Part shown: piece by piece, positions 17,321 to 26,661 of the stretch
How positions within the stretch are numbered: position 1 is the first letter of the stretch
How the letters are laid out: each line of letters begins with the position of its first letter
Assembly: GCA_021442845.1 (NCBI GenBank)
Contig: JABUSD010000355.1
Coordinates: forward strand, 1 to 27,363
Direction: 5' to 3'
Length of the DNA: 27,363 nucleotides
DNA from: Holdemanella sp.
Lineage (GTDB): Bacteria; Bacillota_I; Bacilli_A; Erysipelotrichales; Erysipelotrichaceae
Notes under the pieces: generated by a model
Seen by the model: only the letters and a program-made list of their open reading frames with translations
What the model was told of the DNA's origin: nothing
Database searches by the model: none
Position numbers and translations under genes: made by a program

Positions 17321-18276
17321 TGATGAAATTCAAAAGTGCAATTTGCGAAAGATATATGCATGCCATCCTTTAAGCGCATCTTTCGCTGTACTTTCTTTCC
17401 TTCCAGATACGTTCCATTTGTACTCTTTAAATCCTGCACATAGAAACGGCTCTCTTCACATGTGATTCTGGCATGCTTCAATGAAATCGATGTATCATCC
17501 AGGCGTATATCACATGCCATAGAGCGTCCGACAATCATCTCTTCGCTTATCAGATCATAGCGAACATCCGCTTTTATCAGATAGGCACAATTGCGAAATT
17601 CCATGCCTAGAAGCATTGTCTTTTCGCCAATCGCTTCTGGTATGCTTGGCTGCTGGATCTGATAAAGGGGATGAATAGGTTCCTTGCAGTAGAATGTTGT
17701 CTCTTTTCTTCTTTTAAAGAAGGAAAACTTTGCAGGATAGTATAGCTTCTGGATGTTTTTTAAGCCAAGAATCAGATTGGGTAGGGAAAATTCTGGACTA
17801 TCAAGAAAACGGAGTAGAAACCCTGGAATTTCGAAGGTGGTATTTGTTTGAATATTGGTACATAAATAATTGACAAAGTCTCTAATGTTTTCCTTTTGTG
17901 CCATCCATTGATCAACCAAAACAGGCAGAACAACAAAATATACTGCCTCTCCATGCTCACTTAGAAATATATATCTCGCATCATAGAGGATTGGTTTGTT
18001 GCGATTGGTCGCAATGGCTCTTTCCAATACGTTTTCTAAGAAATAATATCCTTCCTCCTTTTCAAAGATGTACTGCTTCATAAAGTCTTCAAGGCATACT
18101 AGATGCGATATGGAATAGCGGATGGTTGCACTCTTCTCATCTTCCAGTACACAGCTTAGACAATATTCATCGCTATGCATCCTGTCAAACATCTCTTTTT
18201 CCAGTTTTTCTGGACATAGTAACTGCAAGGTTAAATCGCGATTGGTCATCGATATTTCTTTAAACAACTCTTTCAT
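17317..18276 (-). CDS. DUF6382-like/FHA-domain protein, first gene of the type VII cluster
   Basis: A 319-residue cytoplasmic protein. The C-terminal 90 residues form a canonical FHA domain, a phosphothreonine-binding module: IVGRSMACDIRL, SISLKHARI and LKSTNGTYLEGK contain the expected Gly-Arg, Ser-x-x-His and Asn residues. The first 190 residues match my memory of DUF6382, a domain often found in front of FHA in Bacillota. An AAGGAGATG-type ribosome binding site precedes the ATG. The stop overlaps the start of the kinase gene (ATGA), so the two are translated together. It may bind phosphorylated threonines made by that kinase. Confidence 0.8.
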   Translation of the reverse strand: MKELFKEISMTNRDLTLQLLCPEKLEKEMFDRMHSDEYCLSCVLEDEKSATIRYSISHLVCLEDFMKQYIFEKEEGYYFLENVLERAIATNRNKPILYDARYIFLSEHGEAVYFVVLPVLVDQWMAQKENIRDFVNYLCTNIQTNTTFEIPGFLLRFLDSPEFSLPNLILGLKNIQKLYYPAKFSFFKRRKETTFYCKEPIHPLYQIQQPSIPEAIGEKTMLLGMEFRNCAYLIKADVRYDLISEEMIVGRSMACDIRLDDTSISLKHARITCEESRFYVQDLKSTNGTYLEGKKVQRKMRLKDGMHISFANCTFEFHQ

Positions 18277-18354
18277 AGCATCTCCTTATAAATACCCCCT
18301 ATATATCTATTCTTTCAATTTGCGATTTTTTATCAAAAATTTTAAAATATTTTT
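18277..18354. promoter_or_regulatory. Divergent spacer between the type VII cluster and the small membrane protein gene
   Basis: These 78 AT-rich bases must hold the promoter of the type VII cluster on the minus strand. A TTGATA (-35-like) is visible there, but I see no convincing -10 at a standard distance. A strong AAGGAGA site precedes the cluster's first ATG. The plus-strand promoter is listed separately. Confidence 0.4.
18320..18348 (+). promoter_or_regulatory. Promoter placed for a leaderless transcript
   Basis: TTGCGA (-35) at 18320-18325 and TAAAAT (-10) at 18343-18348 have a 17-base spacer. The ATG of the next gene starts only 7 bases after the end of the -10 box, where transcription should begin. 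No Shine-Dalgarno sequence lies between them. Confidence 0.5.
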
Positions 18355-18900
18355 ATGAAAATTAAAAAAATCGACTATTTTGCCCTTCACAGCCTTATTT
18401 TGAACCCTATTCTGAATGGAATGGCCTTTTTTTATACCGATGTCTTCTATGAGAACCAGACGCATATTGGAAACAGCTTACATCATCCCATCTATTATTT
18501 CTTCTGGTCCTTATCGACCGTATTTGGCTTCTATTACTATTCAAAAATGATATGGGATCATTTTAATCTGAACTATTCAATCCGTGTTCATAGAATCCTA
18601 TGCCTATTCCTTTTTTTATCCATCTTCATTCCCTACTATCCCGATGGGTCTGCAATTTTGAATGATATCCATGTCTGGATTGCGATTGGATGTACAGGAA
18701 GTTTCTTTGGCGAATGGATATATCTAGGCACAATGACAATTCTATCGACCTATAAGGAAACGTATGGATATTTTATGGTGATGGCATTTGGTATTTTCCT
18801 GCTGTTTTTCTTTGGACATGTCACATCCATTTGTGAAATTGCCTTTTCCTGCCTGTCTTCAATTTATCTATGGTGCTGGTGGAAAAAACTTGCCAGATAA
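18355..18900 (+). CDS. Small polytopic membrane protein of unknown function
   Basis: A 181-residue hydrophobic protein with five or six predicted membrane segments, for example near residues 44-62, 78-93, 106-124 and 136-160, and a basic C-terminal tail (WWKKLAR). I do not recognise a family; the spacing of segments is reminiscent of DUF998-like proteins, but that is weak. The start has no ribosome binding site and coincides with the expected transcription start of a promoter at 18320-18348. The next gene, cysE, begins 43 bases downstream and has its own ribosome binding site, so the two may be co-transcribed. Confidence 0.6.
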   Translation: MKIKKIDYFALHSLILNPILNGMAFFYTDVFYENQTHIGNSLHHPIYYFFWSLSTVFGFYYYSKMIWDHFNLNYSIRVHRILCLFLFLSIFIPYYPDGSAILNDIHVWIAIGCTGSFFGEWIYLGTMTILSTYKETYGYFMVMAFGIFLLFFFGHVTSICEIAFSCLSSIYLWCWWKKLAR

Positions 18901-18943
18901 GGTATACTTTTTTTGCGTTTTTAATTAGAAATGAGAGAAGAAT

Positions 18944-19873
18944 ATGAATAACGAAGTAGAAAAGAATATCCATGATGTCGCCCAGTTGATTCTGGATGAC
19001 TATAAGAAGGAAAGAAATATTGATCAGTTAAATATCTTAAGACAACCTAACAAGGATATTATCCACTCGATTGTGGATAAGCTGATGCGTATCATCTATC
19101 CTGGCTTTCTTAGAGATCCAAATTATAAGCTATATACGGTCAACAACAACATTACCGCATTGATTGAAGATGTTGTCTACCGTTTAACACAGCAAATCTG
19201 CCTTGCCTTATATGCCACACCGATTGCTGAAGATAAGACAAAAGATGAACTGATGGATTATGCCAGAAATCTATCGATTGAATTCTTTAAAAGAATTCCG
19301 GAAGTCCGTGAACTATGCAATGGAGATCTGCAGGCTGCCTATGATGGTGACCCTGCTGCCAAAAACTTTGCGGAAATCGTCATTGCCTATCCTGGACTAT
19401 TTACGATTACCGTAAACCGTTTAGCTCATGTCCTATACCAGATGGATGTACCGCTTATTCCTCGTATCATGACAGAATATGCCCACCAGCTGACAGGAAT
19501 TGATATTCACCCTGGTGCAACCATTGGAAAGAATTTCTTCATTGACCACGGTACAGGTATTGTCGTAGGTGAGACAACCATTATCGGAAACAATGTCAAA
19601 GTATATCAGGGTGTTACCATCGGTGCCTTATCCACTCGTGGCGGGCAGAAGCTAAAAGGAAAAAAACGTCATCCTACTATCGAGGATAACGTTACCATCT
19701 ATGCCGGAGCTTCTATTCTTGGTGGGGATACCGTCATTGGTCATGACTCTGTTGTCGGTTCCAACGCTTTCTTAACACACTCCATCAATCCTGGTACTCG
19801 TGTCAGTGTCAAGAACCAGGAGTTAAATATCAAAGAACCTCCTAAGGATGAAACCTGGGTTTATAGTATATAG
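18944..19873 (+). CDS. cysE: Serine O-acetyltransferase
   Basis: A 309-residue serine acetyltransferase, which makes O-acetylserine from serine and acetyl-CoA as the first step of cysteine synthesis. The N-terminal helical domain is about 170 residues. It is followed by the left-handed beta-helix of hexapeptide repeats with IHPGATIG (His189), the catalytic Asp201-His202 in DHGTGIVVGE, and NNVKVYQGVTIGALS. The long N-terminal domain resembles the EpsC/SAT-like group rather than the short Bacillus CysE. It ends at a strong terminator. No cysK or T-box leader is visible next to it. Confidence 0.93.
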   Translation: MNNEVEKNIHDVAQLILDDYKKERNIDQLNILRQPNKDIIHSIVDKLMRIIYPGFLRDPNYKLYTVNNNITALIEDVVYRLTQQICLALYATPIAEDKTKDELMDYARNLSIEFFKRIPEVRELCNGDLQAAYDGDPAAKNFAEIVIAYPGLFTITVNRLAHVLYQMDVPLIPRIMTEYAHQLTGIDIHPGATIGKNFFIDHGTGIVVGETTIIGNNVKVYQGVTIGALSTRGGQKLKGKKRHPTIEDNVTIYAGASILGGDTVIGHDSVVGSNAFLTHSINPGTRVSVKNQELNIKEPPKDETWVYSI

Positions 19874-19898
19874 GCTGTTTGAACAAACAGTCTTTTTT
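19873..19898 (+). terminator. Rho-independent terminator of cysE
   Basis: The stem GGCTGTTT/AAACAGTC (8 bp, one G-T pair) with a GAAC loop is followed by six T residues at 19893-19898. It begins on the last base of the cysE stop codon. Confidence 0.85.
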
Positions 19899-19902
19899 AT
19901 TG

Positions 19903-19931
19903 AAAAAGGAAGCTATTCAGCTTCCTCTTTT
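19903..19931 (-). terminator. Terminator overlapping the stop of the minus-strand membrane gene
   Basis: The stem GGAAGCT/AGCTTCC (19909-19915 and 19920-19926) has a 4-base loop. On the minus strand it is followed by TTTTT. The hairpin includes the last codons and the stop of the gene. A TCTTTTT on the plus strand makes it usable in both directions. Confidence 0.75.
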
Positions 19932-21196
19932 TGTAGATTTAATGCTTCTATTTTTGATAGATAGTATTTTGCCTTGTCCACGTAACAGATTTTATTTCCC
20001 ATTTTAACGACTTTATCAAAATACATTTTGGCAATGACATAATCCTGTTCCACAAAGGAAATCAAGGCGATGTAGTAACAGGCATCCACCTGCTGGTATG
20101 GGAATTTTGCCTTCTGCAGTGTCTGCAGATAGTACTTCTTACAGACATTCAATTCCCCATTCATCAGCTTGACTTTATTCTGGATGGCATTGACTTCTTC
20201 ATTCTGAATAAAGACTCCTGTTTTTCCATATGACAAGTGAACCTTTTCAACTTCTTTTGCGACTTCATTCAATGCTTCCTCATCCTTTTGCAGATAGTGG
20301 ATATAAGCCATCAAGGAAAGATAGCTCAATAAACTAGCTGCATCTTTTCGCTGATATGGAATCAATACCGCTTTTGCCAATTTTGGATCATTCATATAAA
20401 TCAATGCCCATGCCATCAATGTATGATTGGATAAGCGGAATCCAAATGGATATGTTGAAAAATAATAGATAGCCGATATACACTTACCGGGATCGCATTC
20501 ATTGTAGAGAATGGATGTGATTGGAATTGTGCAGGCTGCTCTATATCGCATCAATAAGCTAAAGGCAAATGAATAGAAGAAGAAGGCTACAACAAGCACA
20601 ATCATATTTGTGACAAATGTCATGATTGTGATAATCGCAACAATTCCTAATAAATAGACGGCATCCATAATATAGATATTCTTTTTACATTTCTGGGCCA
20701 TATCTTTAATGCTCTCATCGAGAGAATATTTTGATTTATAATATTCAAATATCGCTTTCTCACTTTCAAAGCCTGCATCTCTTAACTGCTTCTTTATATC
20801 GCTGTTCAAAAGAATCCATCCTATCAGACTGACAACAAGGCTTGGAACAACAAGTAAGACACCGGCTGTGATAATTGCGGTTGGCGCTAAGAATAAACAT
20901 GCCAATAAAAGGAATGGTCCAAACTTAAAGTTGCGCATGACATACTGGATCAATAAACATGCATTGGCAATCCCCGCAATCGACAAGCCACTGGAAATAT
21001 AAAGCAGAATGGCATTGTTTTTTAGGAACTCAAAGAATCCAAAAGCCTGAAGATCGGGATAGTCCTTTGCGATTTCTGTTACCAGTTCTCCATATAGGGC
21101 CATACTTGTATCATAGGTAACAGCCATAAGAGCAATACCCAAGACAAATGCGATGCTGACTATCAGGAAATGTGTTTTACAATGATACTTCCACAT
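19913..21196 (-). CDS. Membrane protein with C-terminal TPR-like region, unknown function
   Basis: A 427-residue protein in two parts. Residues 1-215 hold several membrane segments (around 11-27, 63-84, 92-132 and 178-212) with a cytoplasmic loop of about 40 residues containing AGFESEKAIFEYYKSKYS. Residues 235-427 are soluble and helical in repeating pairs (ALIYMNDPKLAKAVL, YIHYLQKDEEALNEVAKEVE, YYIALISFVEQDYVIAKMYF), as in TPR repeats, so this part probably binds other proteins. An AAAGGA site and a TATAAT at 21224-21229 support the start. I do not recognise the family and make no functional claim. Confidence 0.65.
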   Translation of the reverse strand: MWKYHCKTHFLIVSIAFVLGIALMAVTYDTSMALYGELVTEIAKDYPDLQAFGFFEFLKNNAILLYISSGLSIAGIANACLLIQYVMRNFKFGPFLLLACLFLAPTAIITAGVLLVVPSLVVSLIGWILLNSDIKKQLRDAGFESEKAIFEYYKSKYSLDESIKDMAQKCKKNIYIMDAVYLLGIVAIITIMTFVTNMIVLVVAFFFYSFAFSLLMRYRAACTIPITSILYNECDPGKCISAIYYFSTYPFGFRLSNHTLMAWALIYMNDPKLAKAVLIPYQRKDAASLLSYLSLMAYIHYLQKDEEALNEVAKEVEKVHLSYGKTGVFIQNEEVNAIQNKVKLMNGELNVCKKYYLQTLQKAKFPYQQVDACYYIALISFVEQDYVIAKMYFDKVVKMGNKICYVDKAKYYLSKIEALNLQKEEAE

Positions 21197-21223
21197 AGGA
21201 CCGTCCTTTCATTCATAACTATC

Positions 21224-21229
21224 ATTATA
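21224..21229 (-). promoter_or_regulatory. -10 box of the membrane/TPR-like gene
   Basis: A perfect TATAAT on the minus strand lies 27 bases before the ATG at 21196. I found no good -35 box at 16-18 bases from it. The rest of the gap up to 21350 is AT-rich and holds an AGAGGAG site for the plus-strand gene. Confidence 0.4.
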
Positions 21230-21350
21230 CGCCAATTCAGTCATTTTTGCACAAAAATCATCTTTTTGCGTCATTTCTAAAAAAATTTTCATTTTTTTTA
21301 TCAAAAAATTGGAATTCCTAAGAATAGATATATGAGAGGAGATTTTAATC

Positions 21351-23195
21351 ATGACATTTTTTAGAAAATTACCGGCTATCCTTACGTCCATTTTTCTGTG
21401 TTTTTTTCTATCTTTTCCCGTATTGGCAAGTTCCTATGTGATTACAGATATTGAAACACCTTATGGAACAATCGAAGAAAATGTACCTGAACAATGGAAG
21501 GTATACTACTACCAGAATGGATCGACAACACGCCATTCTACATGGTATGGAAGACTCTATCTGAACAATGAGTATGTATACTGTGCGCAGGTAGCCCAGC
21601 TTGCCTTTAATCAGGCATCCGATTACATCCCACAGGATGTAACCAGCTATGTAAGCGTAGAGAAAGGAAAAAGAGCAGCGTATATCGTGGCATTAGGCTA
21701 TGGCCTTGACAAATCGCAGGAAATGGATTGGGCTACCCAGGTTCGCCTCTGGCAAGAGATTGATGGAACTGTATCGAGTTGGGAAATCCCTGCCAATATC
21801 CAGGCAAAGATTGATATCATTAATGCACGCCTTGCCATACTGGATGAAGAGGTATCCTTTAAGGATGCAGATATTACCCTCCATGGCTATGGCATTGAAA
21901 ATGGAATTACCCTAACGGATGAGAATGGCATCTTTTCCTGTTATGTTGAAAATGGAAATCCTGGCATCCATACAAAAAGAGAGGGAAACACTCTAACACT
22001 ATGGGCAGAGATTGGTGATCTGGTGGATTCGACACTTTCCTATTCCTGCTTCTACAATGGAAATGGTGACTATCCTGGCCAGATCTATGCATCCCCTACA
22101 AGCCAGGATGTCTTTAAGGCAAACTATCCCATCACAAAATCAATGGAATTGAAGGTTCATATCGAGTCTGGTTCCGTTTCGATTTCAAAAAAGGATATAA
22201 CCGGACAGGAGGAATTGAAAGGCGCCCAATTATGCATTCTGGATGAAAATGAAAATGTTATAGACAGCTGGATTTCAGGGGATACAGCTCATATTGTCGA
22301 AAATTTAACGTTAAATAAGACCTATTATCTTACGGAAACAGTAGCCCCTGAAGGATATGCAAAGGCAAATACCATTTCCTTTGTGATAAATGATCCTGAT
22401 ACGATAGAAACTATTTCAATGGTAAATGAATCAGTAGAAGTCTTTAAGATTGATCAGAATGGAAACTGCGTTGACGGCGCTTTGCTTCAGGTTCTTGATG
22501 AAAATGGAACTGTTATCGATGAATGGATAACCCATCAAAAGATTGTCTCCATCCCAAAAGGACAGTCCCAATGGACTGATGGGGATATTTCCTATTCCTT
22601 AAAAAGACAGAAAGATGATTATCGTCTATGCATCAATGGATTTCAATATTACAACGTAGATGAAAATGGATATGAAACAAGCCATCGCATCCGCAATCTA
22701 TTAGCAAACCATACCTATACGCTTCATGAAGTCAGTACAAAAGAAAACTATCAATTAAGTAAAGATATCCCCTTTACAGTATCAAAAGATTCAATTATTT
22801 CCATGATTGATTTAAAAACAGATACGGTCTCTATTTCAAAGGTGGACGCTTCTTCTTCCAAAGAACTTCCTGGAGCCAGACTGGAAGTAAGGGATGAAGA
22901 TGGAAAGATAGTGGATGAATGGATTTCCACAGACAAGGAACATCTCATTCATAATCTGGTTGTTGGAAAATCCTATACGCTTAGCGAAATACTGGCTCCT
23001 GATGGTTATAAAAAGGCGGAATCCATCACTTTTACAATCGATGATAATGGAGAAGTCATTCAGAAGATTGTGATGAAAGATCAAAGGAAAATGCTTTTTG
23101 TACCAACAGGATTATCTAATGATTTTAAATTCTATTCCCTACTATGCATTGTATGCATTCTTGCTGGTTTCCTATGTGCAAGGAAGGTGAAGTAA
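21351..23195 (+). CDS. Thioester-domain surface adhesin with SpaA-like repeats and FVPTG sorting motif
   Basis: A 614-residue cell-surface protein. A signal peptide spans about 1-27 (ending LASS). Residues 30-275 form a TQXA/thioester domain: Cys78 in VYCAQ and Gln130 in WATQVRLWQ are placed to form an internal Cys-Gln thioester, which can bond covalently to host or surface amines. Three SpaA/Cna-B-like domains follow (about 280-360, 364-487 and 490-580). Each has a strand Lys (ISKKD, FKID, ISKVD) and a Glu (LTET, LHEV, LSEI) that can form an isopeptide bond. The C-terminus has FVPTG, a hydrophobic segment and the basic tail ARKVK, a sortase signal of the QVPTG type. No sortase or pilin gene is in the window. 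Confidence 0.88.
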   Translation: MTFFRKLPAILTSIFLCFFLSFPVLASSYVITDIETPYGTIEENVPEQWKVYYYQNGSTTRHSTWYGRLYLNNEYVYCAQVAQLAFNQASDYIPQDVTSYVSVEKGKRAAYIVALGYGLDKSQEMDWATQVRLWQEIDGTVSSWEIPANIQAKIDIINARLAILDEEVSFKDADITLHGYGIENGITLTDENGIFSCYVENGNPGIHTKREGNTLTLWAEIGDLVDSTLSYSCFYNGNGDYPGQIYASPTSQDVFKANYPITKSMELKVHIESGSVSISKKDITGQEELKGAQLCILDENENVIDSWISGDTAHIVENLTLNKTYYLTETVAPEGYAKANTISFVINDPDTIETISMVNESVEVFKIDQNGNCVDGALLQVLDENGTVIDEWITHQKIVSIPKGQSQWTDGDISYSLKRQKDDYRLCINGFQYYNVDENGYETSHRIRNLLANHTYTLHEVSTKENYQLSKDIPFTVSKDSIISMIDLKTDTVSISKVDASSSKELPGARLEVRDEDGKIVDEWISTDKEHLIHNLVVGKSYTLSEILAPDGYKKAESITFTIDDNGEVIQKIVMKDQRKMLFVPTGLSNDFKFYSLLCIVCILAGFLCARKVK

Positions 23196-23196
23196 T

Positions 23197-23598
23197 ATGA
23201 TCTGGATTCTTATCTGTGCTATTGGCATCCTATTTTTCTATGCGAAATATAGAGTTTTTGAAAAGATGAATGAAAAGGGATGGAAAGCCCTGGTTCCCAT
23301 TCTAAATACATATATTTTATTCAATCGTACCTGGAAGAAAACCTTCTTTTATCTATATCTATGTATATTCTTATTATTTGGCTTAAACGCAGGATTATTG
23401 ACGTTGAATACGGATTCTTATCATTTTTTATTCCTAACTTCCTTTATTTCCTATGTGATGCTTATAATCCTTATTCTTTCCCTTCACTATCACATAGCGA
23501 AATATTTTAAACAGAGCATCCTGTTTCGAATCGGTATGGTTGTTCTGTATCCCGTATTCCTATGTATCCTTGCGTTTAAAAAAGAGTTAGATGTCTAG
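23197..23598 (+). CDS. DUF5684-like small membrane protein
   Basis: A 133-residue protein with four predicted membrane segments and the motif MNEKGWKALVPILNTYILF near residue 28, the hallmark of DUF5684 proteins that are often found near surface proteins and signal peptidases. It starts one base after the stop of the adhesin gene, with an AAGGTGA site inside that gene's end, so it is co-transcribed with it. It may help the adhesin's membrane passage, but that is inference. Its stop codon lies in the loop of the shared terminator. Confidence 0.75.
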   Translation: MIWILICAIGILFFYAKYRVFEKMNEKGWKALVPILNTYILFNRTWKKTFFYLYLCIFLLFGLNAGLLTLNTDSYHFLFLTSFISYVMLIILILSLHYHIAKYFKQSILFRIGMVVLYPVFLCILAFKKELDV

Positions 23599-23610
23599 TC
23601 TAACTCTTTT
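23580..23610. terminator. Bidirectional terminator holding two overlapping stop codons
   Basis: A 12-bp perfect stem AAAAGAGTTAGA/TCTAACTCTTTT (23580-23591 and 23599-23610) has a 7-base loop TGTCTAG. The loop's CTAG (23595-23598) supplies TAG stops to both convergent genes. The arms encode the last residues of each protein and provide A/T runs for termination on both strands. Confidence 0.85.
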
Positions 23611-24326
23611 ATTGCTTCATCAAGAACAGAACCAATCGATTCATGAATCACAAGATTTGCCTTATAGTCCATTGGTGTCTGGTCTCTATTGATTAATACA
23701 AGATGCTTGCCATGGAAATATTCGACAAGACCTGCTGCAGGATAAACCGCAAGTGATGTTCCTCCAATAATCAGCATATCGGCATTCTGGATAGCTTCAA
23801 CGGCATTATAGATTGTAAACTGATCCAATCCTTCTTCATAAAGAACAACATCTGGCTTAATGATAGCACCGCATTTCGGACATCGTGGAATCCCTTTATC
23901 ATCACGATATTCCATGATTTCTTCCAATGTATATTTTTTATGGCAGCCTGTACATGTATTTCTTAATACCGAACCATGAAGCTCATAGACAGTTTTAGAA
24001 CCCGCACTTTGATGTAAGCCATCAATATTCTGGGTTACTACCGCTTTTAATTTTCCCATCTCTTCTAGCTTTGCCAAAGCTAAATGGGCTTTATTTGGCA
24101 TAGCATCCTTATAGATCATCTGGTTGAAATAGAACTCAAAGAATTCCTGTGGATTATCTAAATAGAAGCTATGTGACAACATCATTTCCGCTGGGTATCG
24201 ATATTTTTTCTTATACAACCCATTATCACTTCTAAAATCGGGAATATTGCTTTCCGTTGATACACCGGCTCCACCGAAAAATACAATTCGTTTACTTTCC
24301 TTAATCCAATCACTTAATACTGACAT
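23595..24326 (-). CDS. cobB: NAD-dependent protein deacylase, Sir2 family
   Basis: A 243-residue sirtuin that removes acyl groups from protein lysines using NAD. Motifs in order are GAGVSTESNIPDFR (19-32), TQNIDGLHQSAG (98-109), catalytic His117 in ELHG, zinc cysteines 125, 128, 149 and 152, and GGTSLAVYPA. The TESNIPDFR form and the length match the bacterial class U/SrtN-like sirtuins. It is a single gene with its own extended -10 promoter, cytoplasmic, and convergent with the DUF5684-like gene with overlapping stops. Confidence 0.95.
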   Translation of the reverse strand: MSVLSDWIKESKRIVFFGGAGVSTESNIPDFRSDNGLYKKKYRYPAEMMLSHSFYLDNPQEFFEFYFNQMIYKDAMPNKAHLALAKLEEMGKLKAVVTQNIDGLHQSAGSKTVYELHGSVLRNTCTGCHKKYTLEEIMEYRDDKGIPRCPKCGAIIKPDVVLYEEGLDQFTIYNAVEAIQNADMLIIGGTSLAVYPAAGLVEYFHGKHLVLINRDQTPMDYKANLVIHESIGSVLDEAIKELD

Positions 24327-24347
24327 TCCTCATCACCTCTTGTATAT

Positions 24348-24356
24348 ATTATAACA
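24348..24356 (-). promoter_or_regulatory. Extended -10 promoter of the Sir2 gene
   Basis: On the minus strand TGTTATAAT is an extended -10 element with a perfect TATAAT at 24348-24353, about 22 bases before the ATG at 24326. No clear -35 is needed for this type, and none is seen. Confidence 0.55.
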
Positions 24357-24364
24357 TTCCCATG

Positions 24365-24393
24365 TTGAAAATGAGCAAGGAAGACTTCATAAT
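24365..24393 (+). promoter_or_regulatory. Promoter of the YhhN-family gene
   Basis: TTGAAA (24365-24370) and CATAAT (24388-24393), each matching five of six consensus bases, have a 17-base spacer. An AGGAGG site follows before the ATG at 24415. The promoter starts about 10 bases from the divergent Sir2 promoter. Confidence 0.6.
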
Positions 24394-24414
24394 TAGATTA
24401 GGAGGAATCTTATT

Positions 24415-25098
24415 ATGCCTATACTCTTTTTCATATGTTTAGCTTGTCTTTTAAATATGGTTTCCTTTTTAAATGCCGAATATCGAAAACAATATAAAAA
24501 AGCAGTTCTTCTTAAAGGAATGGCTTCCCTTTGTTTTGTAATCCTTGGATTCTATTCAGGTCAATTTAGCATGGATCCTATCTTTTCTAAATGGATATGC
24601 ATCGGTTTAACACTGGGAATGATTGCCGATATTCTTTTAAATCTTCGTTTTGTCTTTGAAAAGAAAGGAAAACTGATATTCTTAATAGGAATCCTTGTCT
24701 TCTTATCTGGACATATCGTTTATCTTTATGCATTGATTCCATATTGTATGCATCTAAGACATCTATATATGGATATAGGTGCCTGTATTATTATTTCCTT
24801 CCTGTTATTGAAATGGATATTTTCAAAGATTACCGCAGCGAAGGCATTCAAACTATTTGGAATCTTCTATATTGGAGCCATTGTATTGATGAATTGTGTT
24901 GCCTTTTCCAATATGCTTACCCATCAGACATTGGGTTCTTTCATCTTTATGATTGGAGCAATCCTATTCTTACTCAGTGATATCATCTTAATTCTAAATA
25001 CATTTGGAAAAGAACAGAAATTCACTTTACGTATTGCCAATGTCTCCTTGTATTACATTGGACAGCTATTAATCGCAACCTGTCTATTCTTCTTCTAA
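24415..25098 (+). CDS. YhhN/TMEM86-family membrane protein
   Basis: A 227-residue protein with seven or eight predicted membrane segments. The YhhN pattern is visible: FSKWICIGLTLGMIADILLNL near residue 60, GKLIFLIGILVFLSGHIVY near 82, and a late GAILFLLSDIILILNTF segment holding the second conserved Asp. Eukaryotic members are lysoplasmalogenases that cleave vinyl-ether lysolipids. Many anaerobic Bacillota have plasmalogens, so a similar activity is possible but not shown. It has its own promoter and ends at a strong terminator. Confidence 0.8.
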   Translation: MPILFFICLACLLNMVSFLNAEYRKQYKKAVLLKGMASLCFVILGFYSGQFSMDPIFSKWICIGLTLGMIADILLNLRFVFEKKGKLIFLIGILVFLSGHIVYLYALIPYCMHLRHLYMDIGACIIISFLLLKWIFSKITAAKAFKLFGIFYIGAIVLMNCVAFSNMLTHQTLGSFIFMIGAILFLLSDIILILNTFGKEQKFTLRIANVSLYYIGQLLIATCLFFF

Positions 25099-25100
25099 TG

Positions 25101-25127
25101 AAAAAGCCGAGTTTTCCTCGGCTTTTT
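25101..25127. terminator. Bidirectional terminator
   Basis: The 11-bp stem AAAAAGCCGAG/CTCGGCTTTTT (25101-25111 and 25117-25127) with a TTTTC loop serves both the YhhN gene and the convergent glucosidase gene. Confidence 0.9.
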
Positions 25128-25135
25128 TTATAGGA

Positions 25136-26653
<1,518 letters not shown>

Positions 26654-26661
26654 CTAAATTT

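Noticed and set aside
21209..21391. A 60-codon minus-strand frame upstream of the membrane/TPR-like gene
   Set aside because: It covers the promoter region of that gene and the start of the adhesin gene, and its translation has no family features.
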